Assembly: GCA_905250125.1 (NCBI GenBank) | Contig: CAJNOL010001240.1 | Span: forward strand, 1-64,000 | Length of the DNA stretch: 64,000 nt | Direction: 5' to 3' | Source: Rotaria sordida | Taxonomy: Eukaryota > Rotifera > Eurotatoria > Philodinida > Philodinidae | Part shown: in pieces, positions 1 to 12,900 of the stretch | Position numbering within the stretch: position 1 is the first letter of the stretch | Layout of the letters: every line of letters starts with the position of its first letter | Position numbers and translations under genes: made by a program | Notes under the pieces: model-generated | Database searches by the model: none | Seen by the model: only the letters and a program-made list of their open reading frames with translations | What the model was told of the DNA's origin: nothing

Positions 1-3000
1 TCTATGAATGACAAAGTAAATCAATTTTAAAGACGAATTTTATTAGAAACATATTTCGAATGTTTATTGAGTTTTTATGATTTATTCATCATAAGAAAAT
101 TGCTGGTATTGAAAATCTAAAAATATGTTACATTAAAAAATCGTTGTATGTTTGCATAATAATTAGTATTAACCTAATAGATACAAAATGAGAAGAATAT
201 GTTAAACATTTAAAAGATATTTGAGAAGATACTTTTCAAGGAATAATTATTAAAATTAATACTATTGTTTATTATTTGTACTATTTCTTTGAGTTCCATT
301 TACTTTTCGTTTTATTATTCGAACGATTTATTTGAAGATTATTCTAGAATTGATATTTTTGATCATGATTACCAAAGATATATGGTCTTCAACAATGATA
401 GGAAGAAACTTTTTATCCATTATCGATATATTTTTTCTATGTATTGAACATAATTATTTCTACATTGTATTCAAAATATATTTGTTAGTTTATTTAGATT
501 CTAGCAGCAGTTTTCAGAATTTTTTTGTTTTCTCAAGATTATTTAAAGTTACATTAAGATTTCTCGTATTTATCTCAACGATAACAAAAAAGAAATTAGA
601 AATGAGAATAAGAATGAGGGTAGAGATTAGAGATTGTATCAACAGATTGTTTTTTTTTATTATATTTTGATTTTTATGTTAAAACGAATATTATTGAACA
701 TAATGTTAATCGTTTCCGAAAATAGAGATCAACAAGACAGAAATGTATCATTGAATTCGTACTTCGTTGATATTTAAAGAGGAATAGATGGTTTTAGAAA
801 TTGATCATTGTAAATGAGATTTATTTGAATTTAGGAATAGATTGAAATTATCTATGTTACTAATTGTTGTTGAACTGAATTAAACGGTGTTTCTTCTAAG
901 ATGAATTTAAGTTAATCATAAAAGATAAGGAATTTCAAATCTTTTATTCGTTTTTTATAATCACAAAAAAAAATTTGATAGAAACATCTGTTTATCCTTT
1001 CTTAAGTCATATTAGTCACAATATAACAATAAAATTCTTTGAGAATAAAACTATTTCGTCGTGTATAAGTAATGAATTATGGAACTTTTGGAAGATACTT
1101 AAAAAAAAGAACGATTCTTTGTTCAAGTTCAATATTATTGTATGTCTCTACCTTATGTAGACATTTGTCTTCATTATGTATGTTTTCTTGAACATCTTAT
1201 TGAATGTGTACTTAATCCCGAACGATTATCAATTTATATTAGGGTGTTATGGGTCAGATATGAATTATTTCAGTTGAGCATTGAAACAATAGAAAAACTA
1301 AATAAAATTTGGTCTAGTAAAGTATAATAATCGCTCTCCGTATCTTTTCAGCATCTTACAGTGTATGTGATGGATATGATAGCAATGAGGATATTTGTGG
1401 ATTTCTTCGCATGAAATCTAAAGTATTGTTCAAGAATCCGAATAAATTTTTTTTCTTAACTTTTTTCATGTATTTTCAAATGCTCGACAAAAGAAAGTAA
1501 ATCATTAATGCGGCACGAAGTATAGTATTTATGTAGTCTTTCGTGATTTCTCTTTTTTCCGGAATAAAAGCTCATCCGTAAATCATCGAATAGATTAGTT
1601 CATCATTATTCCCTATATAGTTGTAACTTTTTGAGTGTATCTAATTTCGTTTGTTCTACATGTTTTCTATTAGTCAAAAATTGATTTCCTTTCGTGAGCT
1701 GGGAAATATGTATGGATGGGCATTAATAAGAAACAATTATTCAGGAACTAGTAAATAGAAAATGAACATACTTTAATATCATTTCGTTATCGGATTATAC
1801 ACAATCTAGAAATAAACGATATAAATTTTTATTCAGTTGATAGAAAGCTAAACGATGATCCGTTAATATGATGCGAGTTTATCGGGCTCAAAAACAAGTA
1901 CTAGTATCAGATGAGTACCGATAACTGCACATTGTTTCGTGTTTTTCTCAAACCTTCAAAAAGTATTGTTCTGCTGATCTTTGGTAACTCTTACAAATAA
2001 GTTCTATTCAAAAAACATGGATTTTTCGGATATCTTCGATATTTTGGCTTTTTTATTCGAAGGACAAAAAACAAAAAGAAACCTAAAAAAAATTCACTTC
2101 AAACAATGTCTATTACCTATGAAAAAATGTTCAGTTTGATCAAACGTAGCATCTCAGAGAAATAGGGGCGAAGAATGAAGCCATTTTTCGTGATTGTGAT
2201 CTTAATATCTCATAGAAGACAGTATCCAAGAACTTTGAGTCTATAATAACTTTTGTTCTGTTGATAAATTCTTTGGGAATCGTTTTTTCATAGATTATCG
2301 TTTTTCTTTCAATAAATGCATATTTATTTTTTTTCAAAAATCGGTAGAAGAAAAAATAAAAGAAAAACAGAAAACTAGAACCAGTATAATATGAAATGTT
2401 CAATAAAATAAGAAAAAAATGATGAAAACAATCAATTTTTTAACGATCATCATAATAGAGACAACTATCGAAAGATTCTTATAACAAAACAAAAGAATAA
2501 ATATCAAGCATACTTTTTTTTTCTTCTCAAGAAATTTATTGGAAATGCTCAACCAGAGAATCTCATTCAATTCACAAATGATTCTTTTAAAATAACATAT
2601 AGAATGTTATTAACAGCACAAGATAAACATATTTCAAATGTAATAAAATGCAAAAAGAAAGAATAAATATAAAATATAAATGAATAATTTAATGACTAAA
2701 TAAAAACAGAAAATCCTATGAGTATTACTTTAAAAGACAACTATGTTAACAATACTTGTTCCAAATACTATCGTTGTTTTGCATTATTATCTTTCTCACA
2801 AGGTTCTAAAATAGTATTTTATTTTATCTTTAGTTTCACTCACCAAGAATTAATTAACCGGAATTATTTGTCTTTTCAATAGTCATACATTGTCCAGGTT
2901 TAACATATTTCGTCTAGAAAGAAAACGGCTGTTTTTATTAAGAAAACACTAAATTAAACATACTTCATTATTATAATTCTATATATATATTTAACTCCGT

Positions 3001-3284
3001 TGTAAAATTTTTTGTAATTTAATGATACTATACACATTAGTTACCAAACAAAGATCATCAAAATGAAGTTCGTCTTTTATTGAATAAACCAAAATCTATA
3101 TAAAATCAAAACTTTTATCTTGTACGAATCAAATATAATGATACAAATAAACCATTTTTTTATACAGAGATTAAACTAGAATAAATCAATTGGAAAAATG
3201 ATCCAGCGAAGTTCTCAATAGATACAAAATGTTCGGCAGTGTGTGTGGATAATGGGTATGGATGTTTAGGCATGGCACAATACG
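1..3284. other. Gene-poor AT-rich stretch
   Basis: I see no supported gene. Short frames on both strands are rich in Ile, Phe, Lys and Asn, as chance translation of AT-rich DNA would be. None shows a domain, a coherent splice pattern or a convincing start. Homopolymer A and T runs are common. Confidence 0.6.
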
Positions 3285-3445
3285 AACATGGTATTAACTT
3301 GTATTGGTGTTAAATGGTATTGCTATCGACTGGTATTGACATGAACAATGTTTGTACCAACAGGAATTAATATTCAATACCATTCAACACCAATAAATAC
3401 CTTTCAATACCAAATGGTATTAATATTGATGGTATTAGCATCGTG
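3285..3445. repeat. Cluster of GGTATT / AATACC words in mixed orientation
   Basis: Words such as GGTATTAA, GGTATTG, CAATACC and AATACC recur about ten times in 160 nt. The first half is mostly in the GGTATT orientation. The second half is mostly in the complementary AATACC orientation before it returns to GGTATT. The segment could therefore fold into several imperfect hairpins. I recognise no known repeat family and no coding content. Confidence 0.5.
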
Positions 3446-3910
3446 ATAGACTTATGGGTGTTGGTCTTCTTTCGCCCACCCGCACTCACACTTCAGACAA
3501 ATGAAGCAGAACTTTTCCAGCATCCGTTCGTTCGCATCAAACTGTTCAATTGTATTAAATAAGAGTGAAATCGAAGTCTTCATAGAAGGTTTGTCTATAC
3601 TATTTCACACTTCAAAATGATTGAAATACAATCCCTAGAAAAAGCATTTTGAAAACAATCTGTTTTCTCGTAATTTTCAAAAAAAACATTGTTCAACGTT
3701 TCAGTCAACCGAAATATTTTGAAGAAATGAGAAAATTATTCAACAAATATCGAATGTGCACTAAGAGCTCTTGGTTGGATACATTCAAATAACGTGATAA
3801 ATCTACCATAAAGGATCATTCAACTCTGCTAGCCGTTACCGAGCTATCATGGAAGTTTTACTCGTATTCTTACTACGCACGTTTATTGGTAATAAACATG
3901 TAACCATAAT

Positions 3911-4144
3911 GTGACATTTAGTTATGAGAATTATAGTAAGATACAAAATGGGATAGAGAAGTTCAAGGATGATTATGACATTATTTTTCAGTGTCGAGTT
4001 TCAAACTACGATCAGTTAAAATTGTTGCATGATTGTATTTATGGTTGGTGGATACCGATTTGTTCAACCGATTTCAATAAGACACAAATTGAAACTATTG
4101 TGTTACAGTGTTCGAAGCTCTGTGCTATTCTTCTATTTCAATAA
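3911..4144 (+). CDS. Unrecognised short ORF, possible exon or gene remnant
   Basis: A 77-codon frame of ordinary soluble composition, including aromatic and cysteine residues (GWWIPICSTD, VLQCSKLCAILL). It looks more protein-like than its neighbours. The Leu/Cys-spaced C-terminal part recalls a solenoid repeat, but I cannot assign a family. The listed start may not be an ATG and no flanking exon could be joined. It could be an exon, a decayed gene piece or chance. Confidence 0.2.
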   Translation: MTFSYENYSKIQNGIEKFKDDYDIIFQCRVSNYDQLKLLHDCIYGWWIPICSTDFNKTQIETIVLQCSKLCAILLFQ

Positions 4145-6439
4145 ACATCGGTATCATTTAAAATAAGACTCTGTTCGTCTTGTAGACAAATCTAATTGGG
4201 AAACAATGAACAACTTTGTTCATACAATCAATACTATCAATGAATTATGATATAGAATCTTGTCAAGATTTAACAATAATAAGACTTTTTTTTGCAATCG
4301 ATACAATCTTTTTGAGATGCAAAACATGAAACGACGAAATTTCAACATAGAATTAGCAAACGATGAACAAAACAAATTCAGTAGATAAAGAATGATAGTA
4401 AGTTCAAATTTAGTTTGCTGTTTACTATAAATACTCTGAGGTCTTCTCTAGTGGTCTATTCCCCAAACAAAATTTTTTGTGTTGCCTAGATTTCGAAAGT
4501 TCATTTTTCCGAAGTACGCTGTCTCAAAAAACTTGTTTTTTTACTGTTTTTGATATTGTGCGTCATGTTGTTTTTTAATTAATATGAGCCAAGCATATTC
4601 ACAACATTACTGACAGTCTCCCTCCAATTACTGGTTGCTATCTTGTTTTTCTTTTCATTTTTGTTCTTCTTTTTTGCTTATTTCTCGGCCCATGAGAAGA
4701 AAAGACAAAACCAATGGAGCGAAAAATAAAGTCATATTGAAATTGTGCACATTGAATGGTACAAAGTCCATCAGATTCTTTAGAAAATCAATATGACATG
4801 AAGTATTAATCCAATTATCAGTTAGAAAAATTGAAAGAATTCTGATGACTCCTTTTTAATAATCTTACTCATGACTACTGTTGTTACTTTTCTATCTTTC
4901 TCTCCTTCATACTCCTGTGTAATTTCGTTCGGAAGTAGGGACATAACATTATTCATCGTGTGATATCGGCAATACACAGGAAAGGTGAAAAAAATATTAT
5001 GAAAAAGAACGACGTTTAAGAAAAAAGTATCGGTTGGTAAAAACCCAGACACTTTCATTCAATAATTTATACGCAATACATTGCATCATTAATCAAACCA
5101 AAACGATCATCGAACGTAGAAGACTTAATCTGAGCGTAAGTAGACTGCCGGTATCATTCGATTTTTCCTCACTTTATTATCAAATATAGTTAATGTTTAC
5201 GTTGTCCGAGATAAAGAATAATGATGAACAAATTCATCAATAAAGATACCGGAAATAAGATAAACAAATTCGACTTCTCTTTTTGTGTTTCATATAGCTC
5301 TGTTCACTAGAAGGTATTACAAATACGCAGTAAAAAAAATGGAAATCAGAGCCAATCATAAAAACTAAGGCCATTAATATGAAAACAATCGAGTTTGTTA
5401 AATGAAAAGCACATATTCGAAATGAATTTTTTTCTGTATTTTTGGAACAAAAAATAAATGAAAAAAACAAAGTCTGTAGTCAAACAGGACTAGTTTTACA
5501 CGTGGAATTTTCGTATGAAGAACTATAGGGTTGAGTTTACGATGAAACTTTCACTCATGATATCATAGTGAAACTTCGCAAAATAAAAAAAGAGCTTTCA
5601 CCACAGATAAATGTGTGGATGATTATGAGTATTGTTGGATGGGATGTTTATGTGCGAATCTTCTCTTCATCCATTCACTCACCCAAATTCACATCCTCCA
5701 TCTTTCATTTCTGATGAATTTCTGTGACTTTTCTTTCGAGATTGTTGGTTCCAACATTGTAATCTTTTGGTATTTTATCTATTTTCACCATTCTCACTAA
5801 ATATCAACGTATCGAAAATATAGAAAGCTCAGAACAAATTTTAACTTTACGTGATTTGCACCAAGCAAGGTCATCAAGTGATATTGCTGGTGTGGGTGAA
5901 GATCTTCTGCTAACTCATTCCTGCATCCACATCCAGCAAAAAACCTTGGCATAAATTCAACAGAAAGATTAAGTAGCCTAGGCGGCTTAATGCCTTTTGA
6001 AACGTCCACAACAGTTAAACAGTTCAATTATTCGAAGGATAATGGAAAAATATTGAGCACACTCGTTCTAGGATATGACAATAATACCAATTTCGATAAT
6101 CGAGTCGGTGCTTACTATTCGAGTCAGTGTCTGCTATTCGAGTGAACTCTTCGTTTGTCGTATATAAAATTCGAAAAACAAGGCTTGCTCTCGAAAACAT
6201 AGCATGGCGCTCTTATGGAGCCTTTTCGAAATTCTAATGCTGACAAGGCAAATAGCTAAGACTTAGCTAGTTATTATAAAGGGAAGTTTGAAGGACAGTA
6301 CCATGATGTCAGGTGAACTTAGTTTTAAGCTACTGATAACTTTATACTAGATGCAAAAAAATGGTACGAGTGCCTCAGTTGATGCATAATTAATGTAATG
6401 TTTTAGTAACTCTATTTATAATAGGAAATCAGTTATCCT
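4145..6439. other. Intergenic, no supported gene
   Basis: Only short dubious frames are present. A word TATTCGAGTCGGTG/CTATTCGAGTCAGTG is repeated around 6090-6145. TGTGGGTG occurs near 5890 as a short telomere-like word. No promoter element for the downstream ADP-ribosyltransferase gene could be identified with confidence. Confidence 0.5.
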
Positions 6440-7111
6440 ATGGCACAACTAACGACTCCCACAAGAAGCAATCGTTTTGTGAACACTAATGTCTTGGAGC
6501 TCCAAAAAACCAACCGTACTCCAATATCAAGATACAAAGATGTGCCAATTATGTCACTAGAAGAAGCTGTAGAAAGCATAATTCCATTTGTCCAGAACAT
6601 CAAGAATCATGCTGATCGAGCTAAACAATTCTGTAGGAAAGATCCTCGACTGACAATAAATGAATCAGCAGCAATCTATCTGTATACTATGGATACACCT
6701 TTCTATCCAGCTCTTAATCAAGCACTTCGGAGTGAAAACCCACAGGCACTGGAACCATGGCTCGCATTCTTGAAGCTGTTCATTAGTGCTCTTGAGAAAT
6801 TACCGTCGCATACGACTACAGTGTGGCGAGGTGTTGCAGACAATATTCATGGCTCCGATTTCGTTGACGGTCAAATGTGTACTTGGTGGAGTATAAATTC
6901 ATGTTCCTCGTATGTCAAGGTGGCTGGAATTTATGTAGGCCCGACGGGCACTCTGTTTTGCATTAATACCATTTACGGCAAAGATATTACTAAGTACTCA
7001 GCACATCAAGACGAGGAAGAAATCATTCTTATGCCTGGAACCAGCATGAGCGTCCAATCCACATCATTCGATATGAATGGCTTCTTCATTGTTCATTTGA
7101 ACGAATGGTAA
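6440..7111 (+). CDS. Arginine-type mono-ADP-ribosyltransferase domain protein
   Basis: A 223-aa intronless frame starting at an ATG. It matches the R-S-E class of NAD+:arginine ADP-ribosyltransferases, which transfer ADP-ribose from NAD+ to a protein side chain. Visible landmarks in order are: a helical region around residues 40-120 (SLEEAVESIIPFV; INESAAIYLYTM); the first-strand arginine in TTVWRGV (Arg130); the second-strand serine motif WWSINSCSS (Ser151/154); the loop YVGPTGTLFCI; and the catalytic E-x-E in DEEEIILMPGT (Glu192/Glu194). No signal peptide or membrane segment is visible, so a cytosolic protein is inferred. Bdelloids carry large expanded families of this domain, often fused to TPR repeats; this copy has only the catalytic domain. 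The stop codon overlaps a perfect splice-donor word (G|GTAAGT at 7108), so a further exon is conceivable, but no acceptor with matching coding sequence was found. Confidence 0.88.
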   Translation: MAQLTTPTRSNRFVNTNVLELQKTNRTPISRYKDVPIMSLEEAVESIIPFVQNIKNHADRAKQFCRKDPRLTINESAAIYLYTMDTPFYPALNQALRSENPQALEPWLAFLKLFISALEKLPSHTTTVWRGVADNIHGSDFVDGQMCTWWSINSCSSYVKVAGIYVGPTGTLFCINTIYGKDITKYSAHQDEEEIILMPGTSMSVQSTSFDMNGFFIVHLNEW

Positions 7112-9922
7112 GTCTGTGTAAAGCAGCCTACGAAATACAATGAAATGATGGGCTAGTTATGAAGTTCTTTGAACATTCTAGCCTATGACTTTGCGCAGAT
7201 GTACATCAAACCATAGTGGTTGAGGTTCGAATCTTTCGACAAGGATTGAACTTGAACAGACTTGAGTTTAGTAGGAAAAAAATGAGAATTATTAAATGGA
7301 TATATCTGCACTACAGGAGCAAGCAAAATATACTACATGACATTTTTAGCTCGAATGCCTTGAGCAGTCACACAAGTCTACAGCGTACATTAAAAGGCAT
7401 TTTCCTCGAAGCTATCTTATGTTATTTGTCCCACTATTCAAATGTCCTTTTGCGTGTATGTTATCAAAAAACATCTTTTGTCAGTTATGCCACTTTCAAA
7501 AATGACGGCGGTGGTAAAGTAGTCACCTGAAAAAAGAGGTTTTTTGTGAGCACAATAAAGATACTATTATCTTTTAGTTCACAGAATTCATAAAGTCAAG
7601 TTCTTGTATATAAAAATTTGTCTAGAGCTTTAGATTTTAGATTTATCGACTAATAATAGTTTTTCGAAGCTCACATAAAAAAATTGTCCAGAAAAAGAAG
7701 CATTTTGATAGCTAAAGATATGAGTGTAGTATTTTCTTTTTTATAGAAGAAATATAAGTAGACATGTTGGCTGCCAGTTTTTCACGGTCGCCGCCATCTT
7801 GGTTTCGCATGCAACTTCTTCATTGCCAGAAAGTCTCTTATAGTTGTCTTATATCACTGCTGCTTTCGATCCGTGGCAGCAACTTAGATATTTCTCAGGT
7901 GCTCGCACAAGAGCAAGGCATTGCTTAGTTATTTTGCTTGGGATTGTAACTATGCAAGGGATTGACTCATGTATTCCAGAAAAAGCTTTCCTGCCACTGG
8001 CGCTGACAAACCAAATTTCAGCATGACTCATTCGACGCCGCCCCCGTAGACAAATTTGCCAGATGACATCTGGAGAAATAACTACATAGAAAATGAATAC
8101 AAAATCTTCAGCCAACTACAAAAATTCCACTTCTCTCTTTAGAGCTAGGAATGTTTGAACCATCATGAATTCGATAGACTCCATGGTGAAAATCCTTGAT
8201 ATTTCCTTTCTAGATCATTCCAGGATTCGCTGTTTTTTCCTAAGAAAACGACTATATACTGAAAGAAGTGTGTAGAGACGGAATTTCAAGATCCTGACAG
8301 GATTCAATTACGATCCTGAACAATTTATCACTTTTTTTGAACCAGCAGCCGTTTAGTAAATCGTACAAACCTGAAAGAAACGGGTAACTAGGACGCGTAA
8401 AAGATTTTGATTCGATGGTGTGGATATGGGTTGCGCGAATGTTGTTTTGTGTTACGTTAACGGACATTTACAGCCACAGCTACACTTCCTTGTTGTATTC
8501 TAGTTAAGATCCTGATGTGGTTTAAGTAAAATACTTGACCGGATTCTGGTATCAGGACCCTGACAAATCTTTCCAGGATTTTTCAAGGAATGAACTGGAT
8601 TAGGACTAGGAATACTATTGTTCTTAGTTTTGTAGTTTCATGATTGCGTAAACAAAATTCTATCGTATCAATTATTAGTAATGACGCAAAAGTTACTACG
8701 CATTTATAAAAAGAAAAAAAGAAAGCCTTCATAAACTTTCTCTGTAATATCATCAGGACTTAACTGCGATTTCTGATAGAATTATAAGCTATATCGACAA
8801 GTAGTGATTCAATTTGATCCGTTCGTTGATTGCGCGAAATAGTTTCTAAAAGTTCTTGATCCTTATAGAAGAAGGATATTAGAATGAATTATTCTAAAAG
8901 TCATGACAACAAAATAAAGCTGATTGAAAACGAAGTCAGTAGTCCAAAACACAGCTGCTTACATGTTCAAGTATAAGCAAACGCAGTGATACATGATTTC
9001 AGAAAGAGCTGCAACTATATGTTTCATTTCGATGCAAACCATACAAACGACATTTTGATACGGCACATACTCAGTATAGTAGCCACAAAATGCAAATAAG
9101 ATCGAACGAATAATCTTCAGCTTTCATATCAAAATCAAGCCTTGTAATACTCCAACTGCTAGATCGGAAGCTTTTCGAACGCAAGTCTGAATCTCTGGAT
9201 TGATCTTGAAAAGCCATCGACTTGTTATAGCTCAAACTAAGTGTTACGGGGATAGTGTCTTTTGCTCGAAACGCCATCTAAAGTTTGACATAAATCATCG
9301 ACACTGTTATATGAAAAAGTATTTCAGTATGTTCGGCTAGTTACAGCTTAGGTAAATTCTTGATAGTTTAACAAACTTTTTGTGAAAATCAGAGATGCCA
9401 TTCATTTATTTTAGGATGTGGCCTTATGGGACGACCAATAGCTTCAGACATTGTGTAGAATCAGAAGATATCTTGCTGCAGTGGAAACATGTGTTTTCAA
9501 GCTATAATCAATCTTGAACAATCTAGGACGTTCTAATAGAAAATCGGAAAATAGTGTTTCTAAGCGTGCAAAAAATGTCATAGTTAACGCGAATCAAGAG
9601 TAATTATTCGCAATTGTCGGTATTATTTTCCATAGTTACGTAAAGACAAGATTCCAGTCACATCTAGAGGTTGCTTCTGTTCACGTGTAAGTTACTAAAG
9701 AACTAAAATATGTCGAAAAAGTGTTTTACATGAACTGAATGTGACTTTTTGAACGCATTGGATTTTTACTTTGTCTGATTAAGCTCCACATATGTTGAAT
9801 GTGTATGAGCAGCGTATCGTCCACAGTAGTGGCTTTAATCTCTCACTCATCTTACTATCTTGATATTAATTAATATTTAATTCACATTTTTTAGTTGTAA
9901 AATCTCCCAAGGGAAACATATC
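7112..9922. other. Intergenic between the ADP-ribosyltransferase and TIR-NACHT genes
   Basis: About 2.8 kb without a supported gene. A GC-richer patch at 7770-8130 includes GCCGCCATCTTGG and gives overlapping frames on both strands without a recognisable domain. At 8275-8640 the words GATCCTG and AGGATT recur in both orientations. Upstream exon(s) of the TIR-NACHT gene may lie here: the TIR frame is open back to an AG acceptor ending at 9894 (preceded by CACATTTTTT) with no ATG before 9923. I could not identify such an exon. Confidence 0.45.
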
Positions 9923-12900
9923 ATGCTGTCTTACAACTGGAATAGCCAAGATATCGTATCACAAATCTATCATACTCTTAGACAAGAAAAGTTTTTAGTT
10001 TGGTTCGATGCAAACAGTGACATAAAGGATGATATGTATGAAAGGTATGTGTATTAAAAATGATTCCATTTTTTTACTTTATGCATATACTCCTATATTG
10101 CGCAGCCTTGCTGATGGAGTAGAAAATGCTGTAGTGGTCTGTTGTTTCATAACGTCTGATTATGAAAAATCCATGAATTGTAAACTCGAACTGCAGTATG
10201 CACAAAAACGACACAAAAGAATCATCTCATGCATGCTTGGTGATGCAAACTCCTGGAAACCCACGGATTGGCTCGAGCCAATAATTAAAGAACATGGATG
10301 CATAGATTTTCGTGATACTTCAGAGCCAAACATTCATTTAAAAGTAACAGAGCTAATTGATCAAATAAACGAACAATCTATGGCACAACAATATCTACCA
10401 TCACAGTTAGCTGACGAAGCAAGTTATCTAGTTGAACTACTCAAACACGAATACAAACGAAACAATCGTATTGAACGTTTAATGAATCTTGCGAAATCTT
10501 TTCCAATCGAAGAAAGCTATATTAATTTGTCCATCGTAGAAACCAAAGAACAAACAGAAAAAGAAAAAAAGCTTCGTGATGCTACGCACAATGACACAAT
10601 CATGGGTACGTTCGAAGAGATCTATGGTACCAAGACACCAATAGATATCAAAGACATTTTCAAAACATGTAAAGATCAGTCAAGAAAAATCCTTGTTTTT
10701 GGTCGAGCTGGAATCGGTAAGACCACATTCTGTCGATATGTTGCACATCAATGGGCAGCAGGTGCTCTTTGGCCAGAATATGACTTGGTTGTTTTGTTTT
10801 CTTTACGTTCGCTAACAGAAACTCGTTACTCTCAATCTTTAGTTGGTAACAACTGTTCTTTAGTCGACATTGTGAAGAAAGAATATTTCGACGATGGCCT
10901 TTCTGAAAAAGACAAAGACTTTTTAAAGAAACAATTAAATAAGATCAAACTTCTATGGCTCTTGGATGGCTATGATGAAATTGTGCAGAATGTGCCACCA
11001 CATCTAAAAGATTTATTCAAACAGATACTCAAAACTCCACATCACATCATAACGTCTCGTCCATACTTCAATACTTTACCTTATACCGTGCAAATGGAAA
11101 TTATGGGTTTTACTGATGAGAATATTTCAAAGTACGTGAATCGCTTCTTCCATCAAATTCATGAATTATCAGCTAATACAATTAACCAAGACCAAAAATG
11201 CTTAGAGTTTTTAGAATCAAACTCACGAATATGGGGTATTGCTCATATTCCGGTAAATCTGGAACTCATTTGTAGCATTTGGAGTGAAACCAACTGGGTT
11301 GAAACTAAAAACATGACAATCACAGCCCTCTATGACGATATGATCGAGTGGCTATGTCGACGCTACTTAACAAGACAAAATGTTTCTATTCAAAAGACTA
11401 AGAAGGAACTGTATGCCTACTGTCATAAGGAGCTCATATTCTTAGAAACATTGGCATTTGAAGCAATGATAAACAACACAATAATTATACGAAAAGAACT
11501 CTTACAAAAAGTTATGACAGAGACAGAATGTTCCCTAGAAACAACACCACATTTACTCAATATTGGCATACTTAAATCCTTTGAACATGAACCCAATGGC
11601 AAAGGAATAGAACCAGACAAACAACATTACTTTGTCCATCTTAGCTTCCAAGAACACTTTGCCGCACGTTATTTGATCAATGGTCAGAAGAGCGGTGCAC
11701 GTCCCAAATGCATCGAATTTATCAAAACCCATAAATATAATTCACGTTTTGCATTAATGTTTACTTTTGCATCAGGGCTACTCGTTCTCGCTGGTGACCA
11801 GAGCATCATCAAAACATTCTGGGACACTATACTTAACGAACACGTTGATCGAGTTGGTTTTCGACATCTTCAACTACTAGTATCATGTATCGATGAAGCA
11901 GAGTGCAGTAAAGCCATACATCAAAAGGATCAAATACTTCACTTTATTATCGATTGGATAAAATACATTTCCTCTCTGGAACGCTGTATTCTACATACTA
12001 AGCTTAACACCATCCTTCAAACGTGCACATCATTACCCAATGAGCATACAATACAAAACACTCTACTCGATTTACTTAGAATCCAAAATATCAACACAAA
12101 AAACAATACGCTTAAATTGATTTCACAGTTGCAAATCTCGAATTCAATGTCTCAACTGATCTACATAGTATCCAACCAACTTCAAGATCACGACTCATAT
12201 GTTAGAATCAATGCATGTGAAGCTCTCGGTCAATTAGGTGAAAAGGCAGCAACGAGTGNNNNNNNNNNTGCATGTGAAGCTCTCGGTCAATTAGGTGAAA
12301 AGGCAGCAACGAGTGAGGTGATCCGTCGATTGTTGATTGCACTAGGGGATAGTGACGAGGTTGTCCGGAGTAGTGCATGTGCAGCTCTCGGTAAATTAGG
12401 TGAAAAGGCAGCAACGAGTGAGGTGATCAGTCGATTGATGATTGCACTTGGGGATAGTGATAAGTATGTCCGGTGGAGTGCATATCGAGCTCTCGCTCAA
12501 TTAGGTGAAAAGGCAGCAACGAGTGAGATAATCAGTGGATTGTTGATTGCACTTGGGGATAGTGACGAGGTTGTCCGGAGTAGAGCATGTGAAGCTCTCG
12601 GTGAATTAGGTGAAAAGGCAGCAACCAGTGAGGTGATCAGTCGATTGATGATTGCACTTGGGAATAGTGATGAGAATGTCCGGAGTAGTGCATGTCGAGC
12701 TCTCGGTCGATTAGGTAAAAAGGTAGCAACGAGTGAGGTGATCAGTGGATTGGTGATTGCACTAGGGGATAGTGACGAGGTTGTCCGGAGTAGTGCATGT
12801 GAAGCTCTCGGTGAATTAGGTGAAAAGGCAACAACGAGTGAGGTAATCAGTGGATTGGTGATTGCACTTGGGGATAGTGATAAGTATGTCCGAAGTAGTG

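Noticed and set aside
7215..7240. GAGGTTCGAATCT, a tRNA B-box-like word
   Set aside because: No A box, acceptor stem or anticodon arm can be folded around it.
7844..8115. Overlapping opposite-strand frames in a GC-richer patch
   Set aside because: Neither strand shows a domain or coherent splicing. The openness is explained by the local composition.
10029..10105. Start of the TIR-NACHT frame at 10029
   Set aside because: This stretch lies mostly inside a 61-nt intron. The TIR domain continues from the exon 9923-10044, which supplies the missing first strands of the fold.
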